From positions 8,497,545-8,561,544 of the forward strand of contig NC_064216.1 of the NCBI RefSeq assembly GCF_023101765.2: 64,000 nt of DNA, given 5' to 3'. Origin of the DNA: Spodoptera frugiperda. Its lineage: Eukaryota > Arthropoda > Insecta > Lepidoptera > Noctuidae. The translations under genes were made by a program, and so were the position numbers. Shown one piece after another: positions 24,766-35,946 of the stretch; the first letter of the stretch is position 1; each line of letters opens with the position of its first letter. Under the pieces are notes generated by a model. It was not told the DNA's origin. It did no database searches and saw nothing but the letters and a program-made list of their open reading frames with translations.

Positions 24766-25267
24766 TAGTAGCTTTTTTAGTATTTTGTATAGTAAATAAT
24801 AATTTTGATTAAAAGCATGTTGTGTGATTTAAAACTAACGTCCCGTATGAAAGTAAAGGAAAAAGTACGATGTTTTGGAATATACAAATTATTCATATAG
24901 GTAATAGACGTAAATCTACGTCCAAGCTACGCACATCACATCACGACACGTTAATCTATTCATCAATTAAATCATCAAAATCCTACGTACTTACCTAGCC
25001 TACACACAAAAATTTTCCACACCTATTCAGCATTACCTACTAAAGAAACAAGAACCAATCAGCAAAATAATCACCCAACTAACACAATTAATTGCAATAT
25101 TCCGTTAAAGTCAGCCATTTTGGCACGTGTCACTGACATTCTGCCTTTAAGCATGAGTCCGTGAATTGAATTAAAACAACAAGTACTAGGGCACACGTGT
25201 GTCGGTGTTACCAAAGAGCTTCGAGGAATATTGTGTAACGTGAGATGATGATGCTGAATTGTAGTAT

Positions 25268-25310
25268 AGGAGTAAGTTCGCGTATAAAGAATATACGCGA
25301 ACTTACTCCT
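25268..25310. repeat. Perfect 19-bp hairpin next to a truncated repeat
   Basis: Arms 25268-25286 and 25292-25310 are exact reverse complements with a 5-nt loop (AAGAA). A 5'-truncated copy of repeat family C starts within about 10-30 bp on the right, the same arrangement as the other perfect hairpins in the window. Confidence 0.85.
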
Positions 25311-25317
25311 AATGGTC

Positions 25318-25480
25318 AATGGGTTAGTTGAGGAGTGTTGGAGATTCAAGGATTGAGGAGATTGGGAAAGGGGGTAATTGGGCCTCCGGTAACATCACTT
25401 ACACAAAGAAACACATAGCCTTGTTTCACATCGGTATACTGTGAGGCTGTCCGGCCGGCCGACCCATTCGTACATGGTTC
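25318..25480 (+). repeat. Dispersed repeat family C, 5'-truncated
   Basis: It retains 'gagattgggaaagggggtaattgggcctccggtaac' and the following 'ttgtttcacatcggta...gtgaggc...gacccattcgta', then stops. Confidence 0.65.
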
Positions 25481-25504
25481 CTTCAGGTTACAAAGTTTAC
25501 TGTG

Positions 25505-25575
25505 TCTCGGAACAGAAGTGGGAACGGAGTAGTTTTAAGTCAGTAAGAGCCTGATACTACTTCAAGTTTCACCTA
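25505..25575 (-). repeat. Dispersed repeat family D, fragment
   Basis: The + strand reads 'cagaagtgggaacggagtagttttaagtcagtaagagcctgata', the complement of the family core, in decayed form. Confidence 0.45.
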
Positions 25576-26089
25576 GGGCAAAATTTAAAGTTTAAATAGT
25601 AAAGTAATTAAGATTTTCTGTTATATTCGATAAAGGACTGTTGTGTAAGGAAAATTGACGAAAAAAATTAATCCAAATTAAGAAAGCAGGACGCTATTTT
25701 ATTTACATAATTATTATACAATATCACAAAATCTAGCGATATACATGTATGTAAATTGTAAGTATATTTTTACATAACGATAACAATTTGCTTCTGATTA
25801 CATTATTTTGCATACTTATTATATTTACATATTTTATGAATAAAATTTTAGTCAAGGGTGAGAAACATATCGAACATTTTAATTTAGCACATATCAAATA
25901 AACATAAACATACGTAACATATACTTAAACCGCGTAAAACAGCAATAAACGGTACTATCATTAATATATTCTGGGATATAAATACCGCTGTCTACATTAC
26001 ATCTGTATTTTGAAATGGATTATGTTAATAATGGAGAGACAATAACATATAATACACTGGATTTTTTTCTGTATTGCAGGTGCATTTAC

Positions 26090-26360
26090 AAAAAAAGGTA
26101 ATTTAAAAACTAAAAACCCGACTGCGTTTCTTTATAATATTAAAATGAAAAAACCCTAAAACAAGAAAGTCATCGCAAAATTTAAGCAGTCGGGACCCAT
26201 TCTAAATATGAAGACTTTGTGAAGGCACATACGGCTGTCTTTCTGGGTCCCGACTGCTTCAATTTTACGATGACTTTCTTGTTTTAGGGTTTTTTTCATT
26301 TTCATATTATAAATAAAGAAACGCAGTCGGGTTTTTTAGTTTTTTAAATTACCTTTTTTT
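26090..26360. mobile_element. Foldback MITE with arms of about 118 bp
   Basis: The left half starts AAAAAAAGGTAATTTAAAAA, passes through ACCCGACTGCGTTTCTTTAT and AAGAAAGTCATCG, and reaches GCAGTCGGGACCC. The right half is the near-perfect reverse complement. The spacer is about 48 bp. A transcript would fold into one long hairpin. A further end-like copy (GCGCAGTCGGGTAAAAAAAA) at about 26706 suggests that the true element extends to there. Confidence 0.85.
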
Positions 26361-26390
26361 ATTTAATTTTTTTTAGTTTTATTATTTTTG

Positions 26391-26622
26391 TATTTTGATA
26401 TATCTAGTGTCACTCTCACAGTAAATACGAATCTAACGACACCTCTCAAGTCAAAATCCATCAAGCCGTTTAGGCTAGAGAGTGAGAAATATTCGAATTT
26501 GGCGCCAAAAATCCGCCATTTTGTTTTTTTTTTATTTTGATATATCCAGTGTCACTCTCACAGTAAATACGAATCTAACGACACCTCTCAAGTCAAAATC
26601 CATCAAGCCGTTTAGGCTGCAG
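26391..26622 (+). repeat. Two direct repeats of about 85 bp
   Basis: The segment from TATTTTGATATATC to 'aaaatccatcaagccgtttaggct' occurs at 26391-26476 and again at 26533-26622, nearly identical, separated by about 56 bp. It adjoins the foldback MITE and may be an internal part of the same larger element. Confidence 0.8.
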
Positions 26623-26640
26623 AGCGTGCCAAACAATTAT

Positions 26641-26672
26641 ACATACATACATACATACATACATACATACAC
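26641..26672 (+). repeat. (ACAT)n microsatellite
   Basis: Eight uninterrupted ACAT units directly follow the second direct repeat. This is the usual position of a microsatellite tail on a lepidopteran repeat. Confidence 0.9.
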
Positions 26673-27229
26673 TCGAAAAACCTCCAGTTTTTTAACCCTC
26701 CTTCTGGCGCAGTCGGGTAAAAAAAAGGTTTAACCGGAGAGGAGTGGAAGGAGGGTAGGGAGACCTTTGCCCTACAGTGGGACGATCATGGCTGAAATCT
26801 AATCTAAATCAAAGGTGCATATACAAACATACGAAAAATTATACACAGCAAACCGAGATGCGAAACAACTAACAAAAAGAAGTAGCCACTAGACACTAGC
26901 AACATATTTTTCCTCAACGTAACGTAGTAAACATAAGTCGTATAAATAAATATAGGCTCAAGAAAACGGCCATTAGCATTTGTCATTCATGAATATTGAT
27001 GAAACGAAATCATTAACTAACAGATCATTAAATTAGAATGATGAATTATTTAATAATCGACGAAACCAATACTTGATTAGGCACTAATAGCAGTCAAATA
27101 CAGCTTTCTTTTATTTATGAGATTCTCATTGTGCTTACAAAATCATCTAAATGACAATAAACAGAAGCTAAGCAATACAACGCCAAGCGATTTACACAAT
27201 ATAAACAGACCTTAATAGGACAGCCAACC

Positions 27230-27350
27230 AAGCAGGTTCGGCTCCGGCTCGAAGAGCAGGAATAGGAACGGTGGGGTTTTTGGTCAGTAAGAGTCTGACC
27301 CTCTTGCCTCACCCAAGACTGGAGAAGAAAATGAATGATGTTTCCCCCTC
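27230..27350 (-). repeat. Dispersed repeat family D
   Basis: On the + strand: 'ggctccggctcgaagagcaggaataggaacggtggggtttttggtcagtaagagtctgac', the complement of the family core, ending at 'gatgtttccccctc'. Confidence 0.75.
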
Positions 27351-27849
27351 AAAAAAAGCTTTTCTTTCAAATTGGTAAAAATGTTTTTATGGCATTTTTA
27401 TCGTATGTATGTATATTCCTATCCATGTAGTAAAAAGCTTCGCTTATTTCAGTATTACAAACAGATATTCTAATTTTATTTACTAGTCTAGATTTTGTTT
27501 GTTGTCCACAACAGCTTCTTCAAAGATAACTCTCCATGAACTCACTTCTCCGTGTCGCCTAGCAATTTGTGTGGCTACCGAGTTTTAGCAAATCCGACAC
27601 CCGGACTAGCAACCGGTTGGTGTGAGGTTTTTTTCTACCATCGTGTCCAATTTCACACGGACGTGATAAGTGAACGAACGCCCAATAGCGTGAGAGTGGT
27701 ATCCTGTATTTTGTTAAATAATTACTACAGCAACTCGACGGTGTAATTATTTGAAAATAATTAAGGCGAACATCCTTTAGCAAACATCGCGGGCTCTTTG
27801 TAGTGGTATCGATGAATAAAGGTTTTTAAAAGTCACTATAAACGATGTC

Positions 27850-29960
27850 AATACTTTTTTACGTAAATTTTTTTTTGCGGTTTATTAAACTTTAAAAAAG
27901 GTACCGGTGTTTAGCAATCAATCAATTCGTTTGAAGAAAAGCTGATAAACTACATGAGAAAGCATTTAAAAAAAAACAATCAGCAAACAAAACAAAAACG
28001 TAAGTCGAGTAAAGTCTTCAAACCTTTGAACAGTGAGACCGTACCACATAGAAAGTGACAACTCCATCACTTTCCACGATACAATCTTCATCTTGACCCC
28101 CTTACGTAATAAACTGGTTACTTCCATGTAGATCAACTACTGGATAATATTCTGCCCACCAATTAGACACCTCTTTAACCATTTACATAAAATACCTCAA
28201 AGGAGTTATAAATATTCATTCTAAAAGAGATATTTTTAAACTATTCTAGGAATACGTAACGTGTTTTGTAAAGGAAATGTTCTACGATTGTGCAACTGAT
28301 TAATTAAGGCCCTTTTTGTTTAATTAAGTTGGAGAATTGGGTTTTTATTGTCTTCATTACCATAACTCGAACACGACTACACGACACACGACTATAATAA
28401 ATTAATGTTTGTTGACATTGCGATTACTAAACAACTAAACATGTATGCAACAAAAGAGTTCATATATCGAACCTTAGCAAAACACTGGCCACAAAATGCA
28501 CTAAATATAAAAAAGTAAAAAATTAAAAACAAACATTACTAATTTTCTTGTTTGTTTATTCATTCTTACTGGCCAGTATCATTACACAAAATGAAAAATC
28601 GACTATTGCATTTTCAAAGTGAGATGTAATCGACTAAACGTGGTAATTAGGAACAGTTTACGAGAATCGAGATTAATTTTGCTCAGTAGAGTGTACTTTG
28701 AGTTTAATGTTACCGCGCTGGGAACTTTACGTAAGTGTTGTTTATAACGGCGTTGGCAAAATTGACACCTGGCTGATAGTAGCTTACCGATACCGTGTGA
28801 TTATTCACATTTAGAGTACTTTAAGATAGGAATATTGGACGACGAAATATAATATCGATAGAGCGAATTTTAGGCTGAGTTCGTACAATTTGGTTTGAGA
28901 TTGAAAATTAAATTTTTTCTGTAAAAATGAGGCGTAGCTTTTAAAATTCATTATAACTTATTCATTCAAGTTAAAGTTAATTATTTTAGCGAACAAATCA
29001 TCTTTCAAATGCTCTTAATTTTAGTTTTGTGTAAATATAACTTGATGAGCTAAGTAATTACATTTTTTGTAATGATTTGTTGACTATTCTCAAGACATTT
29101 GCGTCATTCCACTAGTTTCGTTTGATCAGTATAAATTCACTGCTTACGCGGCCATCTTTAAATTATAATTTAATTGAGGCATGTGATTTTCCATTACTAG
29201 GTACATGGTTATTGCCTAATTTAATTATTTATTTTACAGGACTAATATGACTTTTGTTCCTTACATCATCCATTGTGTCAAAAAATATAATAGTTCATCC
29301 ATAATGTACTTACATTGGTGATAAATTATAATTATTAACCATTAAGTCATATTCGTCACTAAGTTACATTACTCGTATAACCCATCATCTGCACACTTAG
29401 TCGCAATAAACGCTATCCGTCATATATAGATTATCAAATCTAGGCTCTAAACTACTGTACATAGCTACTTAACTAAAGGACATTCGTATACTCGTTTATT
29501 CTAAAACAGCAAAAGTATATGCTCCATCATTCACACGTTTAACATACTGCCATACTTAGAGACATTTAATGATTACTTAAACTATTCCTTACTAAAAATT
29601 TTGTTCCAAAAACAATTGCTAAGGACAGGGTTAAGTACCCATTAAATGACTTTGAGTAGCCGTACTCACAGTTACGAGTTAGTAAAGTAATAAAACTGTA
29701 AAAATCTCATACGATATTGTAGAAAAAAGTATCCGAGTACTCGTCAAGTGTTCGTGTGGGTGAACAGTGAACAATCAGAGGTATCTGTAAACAGTGTTAT
29801 GTTTGTTCAACTCGGTCGTTTGCAGGCGTGGCGGTAGGCGGGTTGCGTACTATGTTGGTAGGCGATGCTTGAGTAGTGAGGCCTGTGGCTACGTACTGTT
29901 GTGTTGTATTTCGTGGGACTATGTATTAGTAGAAAAATAGCATGTCGCTAGCAATAAGTA
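27850..29960. other. AT-rich intergenic DNA, no feature seen
   Basis: No coding frame or shared repeat block was recognised. A GC-richer patch at about 29745-29860 has no motif that I can assign. Confidence 0.4.
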
Positions 29961-29970
29961 TGTACCTTTT

Positions 29971-29982
29971 GGGGGGGGGGGG
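29971..29982 (+). repeat. Run of twelve G
   Basis: An uninterrupted G12 tract, unusual for this base composition. It may be a microsatellite or a length-unstable assembly position. Confidence 0.9.
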
Positions 29983-30084
29983 ATAACTTCTCCAGTGCGG
30001 CGAAACGGAGTGTCGGATCTGTACTGACTGTGTGGTTTTAAACAGCCATGGCTGTTATAACACAGAATATGACAATCACACTAA

Positions 30085-30255
30085 TATTATAAATGCGAAA
30101 GAAAGTTTGTTTGTTTTGATGGTTGTTCGTCAATCATGTTGAAAACTACTAAACGGAATTTGATGAAATTTGGTTTACAGGCGCGATATGAGCTGACTTG
30201 AGTAATAGTTACTTTTTATCCCACGGAAAATCCGCTGGCAGGAGCTAGTCTAATA
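30085..30255 (-). repeat. Retroelement-type repeat, inverted
   Basis: The + strand starts 'actaatattataaatgcgaaagaaagtttgtttg', includes 'ctactaaacggaatttgatgaaatttggtt' and ends 'tttttatcccacggaaaatccgctgg'. It is the reverse orientation of the class at 41735-41910. Confidence 0.6.
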
Positions 30256-30869
30256 TAATATAGAGGTATACTATATACACGCAAATATAGGTATAACAAT
30301 TAAGTACAACAAACAAATATAGTACATACTAAAGTGCCTAAGTTGACAGCGGACGTAAAATATTTATGATCAATATTTATATGGCGGGTTCTGAACAAGC
30401 TATGTCCGTAGAAATAGATAAATATTTCTATTTGCTTATTAACACATTGTAGTAAGTAGCCGTGCGATGACGGTACAAATATGTAATATTACGCTTATTA
30501 TTCTCACAGGAGTTATAAAACTCGACTAAGGAACTATACATTTGGCAAAGACCAGAAAGCGGTTCTCTCTGATAAACCTTAATATTTTGATTGTGATCTC
30601 CAACACACCTGTAAATGGTGGTGTTTATGGCATAAGATCACGAAAATATATAGAGATAGTCCACTATTATAGTCCTCTTTTTCTTGAATGATATATTATT
30701 AAAAACTAGGTCAGTGGTCCCCAAAGTTGTCTGAATTACGACCTACGTAAATTAAGTTCTTAAACTCATCGACTCACACACGATTGATAATCAAATTCTA
30801 CGATATATTATATTATTATGTCATCTACAGAAAATGTGTTAATATTACAACTAGAACTAGTGCGGATAA

Positions 30870-31018
30870 GATGTTATCATGACAACTGTACCCGAAAACG
30901 AAACGAAAGTTCGTCTGGCGCTCTAATTGGTTGATTCATTCGCACTGGCCAATTAGAACGCCCAACGCATTTCTATCTCGTTTTCGTTCAACGTAATGTA
31001 AAATCGTGCTAAGCCCTC
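30870..31018. mobile_element. MITE family E, copy 1
   Basis: An imperfect palindrome: GAAAACGAAACG and GCGCTCTAATTGG on the left against CCAATTAGAACGC and CTCGTTTTCGTTC on the right. The centre (TTGGTTGATTCATTCG) is shared, in inverted orientation, with the copy at 32052-32203. The right end reads GCTAAGCCCTC. Confidence 0.65.
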
Positions 31019-31049
31019 TGACCAAAAATTTACTGCTTACTAAACAGAC

Positions 31050-32040
31050 AAATCGTTATTCCTAGCCTCTAGAGTTTGGAGTGAAAATTAACTTTTGTAG
31101 AACACCGTTTGACATTTCATAGGTACTTTCTAACTGAAAGTCGGCTGAATGGAGTAAGGTAACATTGTTTTCGACATAAATGCTAAGTTATTTGAGGTTT
31201 AAACAATTCTTTTAACAACACTAACTTTATGCAGTTAAAGCTGACACAAATAAATAGGTGTAAGATTTTTTAAATGGCTAAAATAAAACTAAAATACAAA
31301 ATAATATTTTATGTATAAAATGCAGGAGAGTTATTTTACCAAAACAACTTAATGCGCAAAAACACAAGTTTTTATTAAATGAATTCTAAAAAAGGAGGTT
31401 CTCAGTTTAACCTGTATGTATGTATGTTAGTGCGCGATTATCTCGCGTTTAGCTGAACCGACTCTAATGCGGTTTTCAGCATCGTGTTTATCAGACTTAG
31501 AAGAAGGTTTAAGGGATATTACCTGACTTATAAAAAAGGAAGCGGTATAGCAAAATGAAGGCGGTGCCTTAAAAAAACGTTTAGGTATGGTATAACAAAT
31601 TGATACGCAGAAAGAACCTAAAACGTATCAGTAGTATTTATAACTAGAACGAAATATTATACAACTCTCAATAACAGGCACAAGGATAACAAAAAAGTAA
31701 ACAACTCTATTTACCTCATGACGTAACTTCCCCACAAAATTCCTTCGTAACTTCGGATTGACATTAAAAATGTGACTTCCAAGCGTCCTAAGTACACACC
31801 TGTTTACTTGAGACCTCTACTACTAACTTAACGATAACATATTTTCATATCAAGTGCTTAAAGTAAATAACAAATAGATTTAATGTTGATTTTTATTGAT
31901 AACGCTTTGGTAAACGTCGGTAAGACGTGTGCAAGGTTCAATACACCCGAAATTTAAAATAAATATTTAAATGTAACAGCTAAGACTTGTGGCTCTTCAC
32001 ATAATATGGTTTGTTAGATAAGAATTCGAATTATATTAGA
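31050..32040. other. AT-rich intergenic DNA, no feature seen
   Basis: The stretch between the two MITE copies shows no gene or clear repeat. Confidence 0.35.
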
Positions 32041-32051
32041 TAATTTGATCA

Positions 32052-32203
32052 GAGGGCTTTGTACAAGTTTGTTTTACGTTAAACGAAATCGAAACGCAAC
32101 CGCTTCGTGCGCTGTTTTTTGGACGACTCTAATGAATCAACCAATCAGAGCGCCGAACGCGCTCCCGTTTCGATTTCGTAAAGCTAACTTGTACTAAAGC
32201 CTC
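32052..32203. mobile_element. MITE family E, copy 2
   Basis: The ends are GAGGGCTTTGTACAAG and CTTGTACTAAAGCCTC, imperfect inverted repeats. Internal arms AACGAAATCGAAACG and CGTTTCGATTTCGT pair as well. It is in the opposite orientation to copy 1 about 1.1 kb away. Confidence 0.7.
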
Positions 32204-32967
32204 AGAAGTGAGTATAAGAGATAGTGTGTCATAATATGTATAATTCTTCAATAACAAGGTAATAACAGTTGACATCATCAAACACTACATGAATCTAGTG
32301 TAGACAGCGCACAATTTCCTCTTATACAGTTATAGCAATTGTATCTACTTGTTAAAATGTGTATGATAACAGACAATACCAAAAAGGACAACACGTTAAG
32401 GCATGAGGTACATAGGTACTGTATATTTCTAAAGGAATTTCTTCCTGCAGACTAGCGACTGGAAAAGCAATATTGAAAATAGACACGTGTTCTTGTACAT
32501 GCAAAGAAAACAACAAAAAAATAATCTTATGATTGAACTCTTATAGAGAGTACTAAATGGAGGTTATTATAATTTCTTTAATTTAATAGCAATAACCATA
32601 ATATATATTTATATCAATCAACTGCAAGACACTAAATCCCCTCCCAATAACTTAATGCAAAAAGAATAAGAATAGAAAATAAAATCTAAAATTCTCTTCA
32701 GTTTAAACTGATAATATAATAAGCTGAAACAGAAGCTAAAATGTAATAAAACTGAGCAAATCTAATCGTGAGACGTGGCACGATTTAACCTTTCATCGGT
32801 GTAAGGAGTCTCACTGAACAACGAGTTATGATATGACTTACGAACTAGTGAAATGGATTTTGTGCCTACCATAGTTTACAAGTCTTTTGTAGATACTTTA
32901 CACTTTGATATCATGATTTAATGTTTAAGATATAATTGAAAACTTAAATCAATACCACAGAAAACCG

Positions 32968-33068
32968 ACATGAAACAACGCTTGCGTTGTGTTTCGTTCT
33001 GTGAGTGAGGCTACCGAAGACCCCACTTCCCAATCCCCAATTCTCCAACAACCATTAAAATCTTAACC
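32968..33068 (-). repeat. Dispersed repeat family C, fragment
   Basis: The + strand shows 'gaaacaacgcttgcgttgtgtttcg' then 'gaggctaccgaagaccccacttcccaatcccc', the complement of the central family C blocks. Confidence 0.7.
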
Positions 33069-33069
33069 A

Positions 33070-33990
33070 TAAAAAAAACAATTAAGTTGTACGGTCTACT
33101 CGAGGAACTGTCTCATGAGGTTACTCGACTAGTTTCAAGCTAAATCAAGGGTCCATGAGCAGCATGCGCAACAACTGATGTGGAGAGTGTCATAGTTGTA
33201 CTCGTAGCTGTAGATAGCTGTTTTTTTATCAAAATTAATGTATTCGATTCTTCTCTCTATCTTATTTTCATTTTACTCCAAAAACAGTTTTTTATTAAGC
33301 CATTAGTAAATCTACCAGATTTTTTTATATAGATCCTTGTATGATTATTGTCCCTAATTCTCTATCTAGAATGTAGGCAGCAGAATTCTCTGAAGCGTTT
33401 AGAGGAATTTAGAGACTACATGGAAGATTACCATTACTTAAAAATGAATACGAAAATTGTAGAACATTCTCTATAATATTAGTATGATACAACAACACAA
33501 AATGAATTATTATTATTAATAACTATATTTAGATCATTGTTTCTTATTCGGGTTTCCCAATGCTGTCATGGGACTATTCTTCGTCTTAAAATAAATCGCA
33601 ATATATTTTTACTGGTCTGGTATTTTCCAAGTGCTGTTTATCTACAAGTTACGGAGTTTAGGAATGTTTATTATTGAAACGGCAAGATCAGTGCGTACAT
33701 ATTTTCTTACTTAGCGTTACTTGTAAGTTGTAAGTACATACGGCCTATTATGTATCTAGCTCAACAACGTGGGTGGAATTCTCGGTTTACTTTTCACACA
33801 AAATTCTTAACATTACAGTCAGCGTACGTATGTATATCATCACCATATTACGTCGTCTCCACGGAATTTATAGCTGTTGTCATAAAATAGATACGTGATA
33901 CAAAAAATAAAGGACACCCGCAATAGATCGGGCGTATCCTTGCTCCTTGCGTCACCGTATCAACAAAGCGGTGCCCACGCGCTAATGTAT
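33070..33990. other. AT-rich DNA upstream of E(spl) gene 1, no feature seen
   Basis: No conserved motif or frame was recognised between the family C fragment and the GC-rich enhancer region. Confidence 0.35.
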
Positions 33991-34086
33991 TCAACGCGGC
34001 GATTGATGAAGTATAAAATTTCTTAGTACCGTCTCACTCACAATGGAATTATGATAATTTATCGGTTGGCTTGTGCCGGCCGAGTG

Positions 34087-34119
34087 TGTGGGAACGCGCG
34101 CGGCACGGGCTTTCCCACG
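34087..34119. promoter_or_regulatory. Su(H) paired site (SPS), 17-bp spacer
   Basis: TGTGGGAAC (34087-34095) and TTTCCCACG (34111-34119) are two full consensus Su(H) sites pointing toward each other. Between the 7-mer cores lie 17 bp. Known Su(H) paired sites in Notch targets such as the E(spl) genes use this head-to-head orientation with 15-17 bp, which allows two Notch intracellular domain complexes to cooperate. It lies 1.85 kb upstream of the E(spl) gene 1 start codon, in a GC-rich island. A TATAAAA at 34012 and a donor-like GTAAGT at 34221 leave open an upstream non-coding exon. Confidence 0.75.
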
Positions 34120-34862
34120 ACGCCGCGCTACGACGAAGAACGTCTCATTGGCTACGAGCAGAAGCGTCGCTTACGCCGTTATCCGCTCGCGTGTCAAAGT
34201 GGCTTCAGTGTCGACAGGTCGTAAGTATCAAGTGGCCCGCGCTTAGTGGCACGATTCGCCTATTCCGAAGGCGGTGTTGACACATAGGACGTTCTGCCGT
34301 CTAGCGGCGTAAGACAGAATTGGAGTAAGTAGCGTCACGGCGGCTTCGACCGCACAATGGGTCGGTGTCGAGTCGACTAGCGGTGCTGGGAACAAACTCA
34401 CACCTTCGCAAGGTGATAGTCGATGTTATTGTTTTGACTAACTAATTAGGATGATGTTTTGTTATTCAAGGATCTTGTTTGTGATGAATGGTCGTTAGTA
34501 TGTCGTGTGCTAGGATTAGCATGAAAAATTACATTATTAATTTTATACTTGCAGAAACTTGTGTTGACTGTGAGCAAGAATTAATCATGTCAACTAAATT
34601 GCTGATATGAAATATGATATTCTAGATAAATGGTTTATAGAAAAAACTAGTGAATAAGAAAGAGGTATATAGGAGAGATATTTAAGAAATCTAACTCACA
34701 TTGGTGTTGTACAGAATACGCACCTACCTAGAGTTTATGGTGAGCCGTGCAGGCAGTCACGGCAACATTTGCCGAAGTAGGCCACAAATAATAATTAATA
34801 ACACACGTAAGCAGTAAAAAGTCGGTGCGACAGTAATAATTTCTATTCGTCACTCTGTCTGT

Positions 34863-35255
34863 ATGACCGACGGAGGCGATAACGCGCCTCATGTCGCCGT
34901 AGCACTGCGCCCGCGCCGCCGACCCAGGGCTGCCACTTGTTACAAAAATAAAAGTTTAATTTTATTCCAGATTTACTTGGTATTATTTATAACTTTAAAA
35001 AGTAGTTTATGCCACAAAATCTCATTCTATCCATCCATTGACCATGACAATAAAAAAATTCCGACAAAAATTGTAATAAGTTTTAAATGCGATTTTTTGT
35101 TCAGTTTAAAAAGGGGGAAGGGGGAAATATCAAGGTGTGGTGGCAGTTGTTTAATTCATCGCCACGAGTCGCCTTGTCCGTGTGACATCATTGCGATAGT
35201 TTGGCGCGCGGATCAAGGGGAGCGTCTTGGCGTGCGTGTGCGCATGGTGACGTAA
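34863..35255 (+). other. Open frame of 130 codons, probably not a gene
   Basis: The frame combines an Arg/Ala-rich GC-rich start with a Lys/Ile/Phe-rich AT-rich part and shows no domain, so it reads like non-coding DNA with few stops. It lies in the upstream regulatory region of E(spl) gene 1. Listed only so that the region is not read as empty. Confidence 0.15.
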
Positions 35256-35265
35256 GGAGGGTGCG

Positions 35266-35326
35266 CGTGGGAACTCGTGACTAGCCAGCTGCTATCACCT
35301 AAGACCCTCAGTACACTGAACAGCTG
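35266..35326 (+). promoter_or_regulatory. Su(H) site plus two E-boxes
   Basis: CGTGGGAAC (35266-35274) is followed by CAGCTG at 35286-35291, which reads GCAGCTGG on the - strand, and by the palindromic ACAGCTGT around 35321-35326. Both E-boxes fit the proneural RCAGSTG form bound by Achaete/Scute-Daughterless heterodimers. A Su(H) plus proneural E-box combination is the known Notch/proneural control logic of E(spl) genes. It lies about 0.65 kb upstream of the coding start. Confidence 0.6.
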
Positions 35327-35820
35327 TTTCATCTTACCGGCATTGATTTAAACGTAATAATAGTAATGAATTTATAGACGAAGATTTCTGATCAAAAAAT
35401 AAAAGTAATAATTTATTATAGAAATATGTATGTTTTTTTTATAGGTACAAAATCACGTAAACTCCTTGGACTGTCTGCTATTTATTTAATTAATCAACAA
35501 TTAATTTAATTTAATAACCTAGAAAGAATTGGCATGTGACACAAAGACAGATATAAAATAATTCATGTTGTTATTTTTAAATTGTAAAGTACCTAATAAC
35601 AAACACAAACACAGAATATATTATTATTCATAATATTAATTATCCTATCTACTAACTGGTATCTCAAAACAACAATAATTATTAACAAAATATAACAGCT
35701 AACAAAAAACATCATTTAAGTACTTAATTAATTTTCATGATCTATTCAACACAATAATTCTATTTTAATCTCGATTTAAAATTTCCAAACTAATTATTGA
35801 ACTAAGAATAAAAATACTTT
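35300..35820. other. AT-rich DNA between enhancer and core promoter
   Basis: Nothing beyond the E-boxes noted is recognised. A polypyrimidine-AG (TTTCAG, ending 35829) followed by GTGAGT could act as a splice acceptor if an upstream non-coding exon exists. The same bases contain a CAGGTG E-box (35827-35832). Confidence 0.35.
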
Positions 35821-35884
35821 ATATTTCAGGTGAGTGGCACCCCTACTTTTATCACGGGCGTTTTGCCACAATCGGTGTAGGGCG

Positions 35885-35925
35885 CATAAAAGCGAGCGAC
35901 GGGCGGCGCGCGCGCCATTCGCTCA
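35885..35925 (+). promoter_or_regulatory. Core promoter of E(spl) gene 1 (TATA + Inr)
   Basis: CATAAAAG at 35885-35892 is a TATA-like box in an otherwise GC-rich stretch. CCATTC (A at 35917) lies about 30 bp downstream and fits an initiator. TCAGAG (A at 35925) is an alternative start. The 5' UTR would be only about 20-30 nt before the first ATG, which is short, so the start codon may be the second ATG. Confidence 0.55.
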
Positions 35926-35946
35926 GAGACCGTCGCGCGCGCACCA

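Noticed and set aside
26641..26672. Short tandem array as a possible CRISPR or satellite centre
   Set aside because: It is a plain ACAT microsatellite without spacers, attached to a repeat end.
34863..35255. 130-codon open frame upstream of gene 1
   Set aside because: Its amino-acid composition simply follows the local base composition. There is no domain, and it overlaps the enhancer region.
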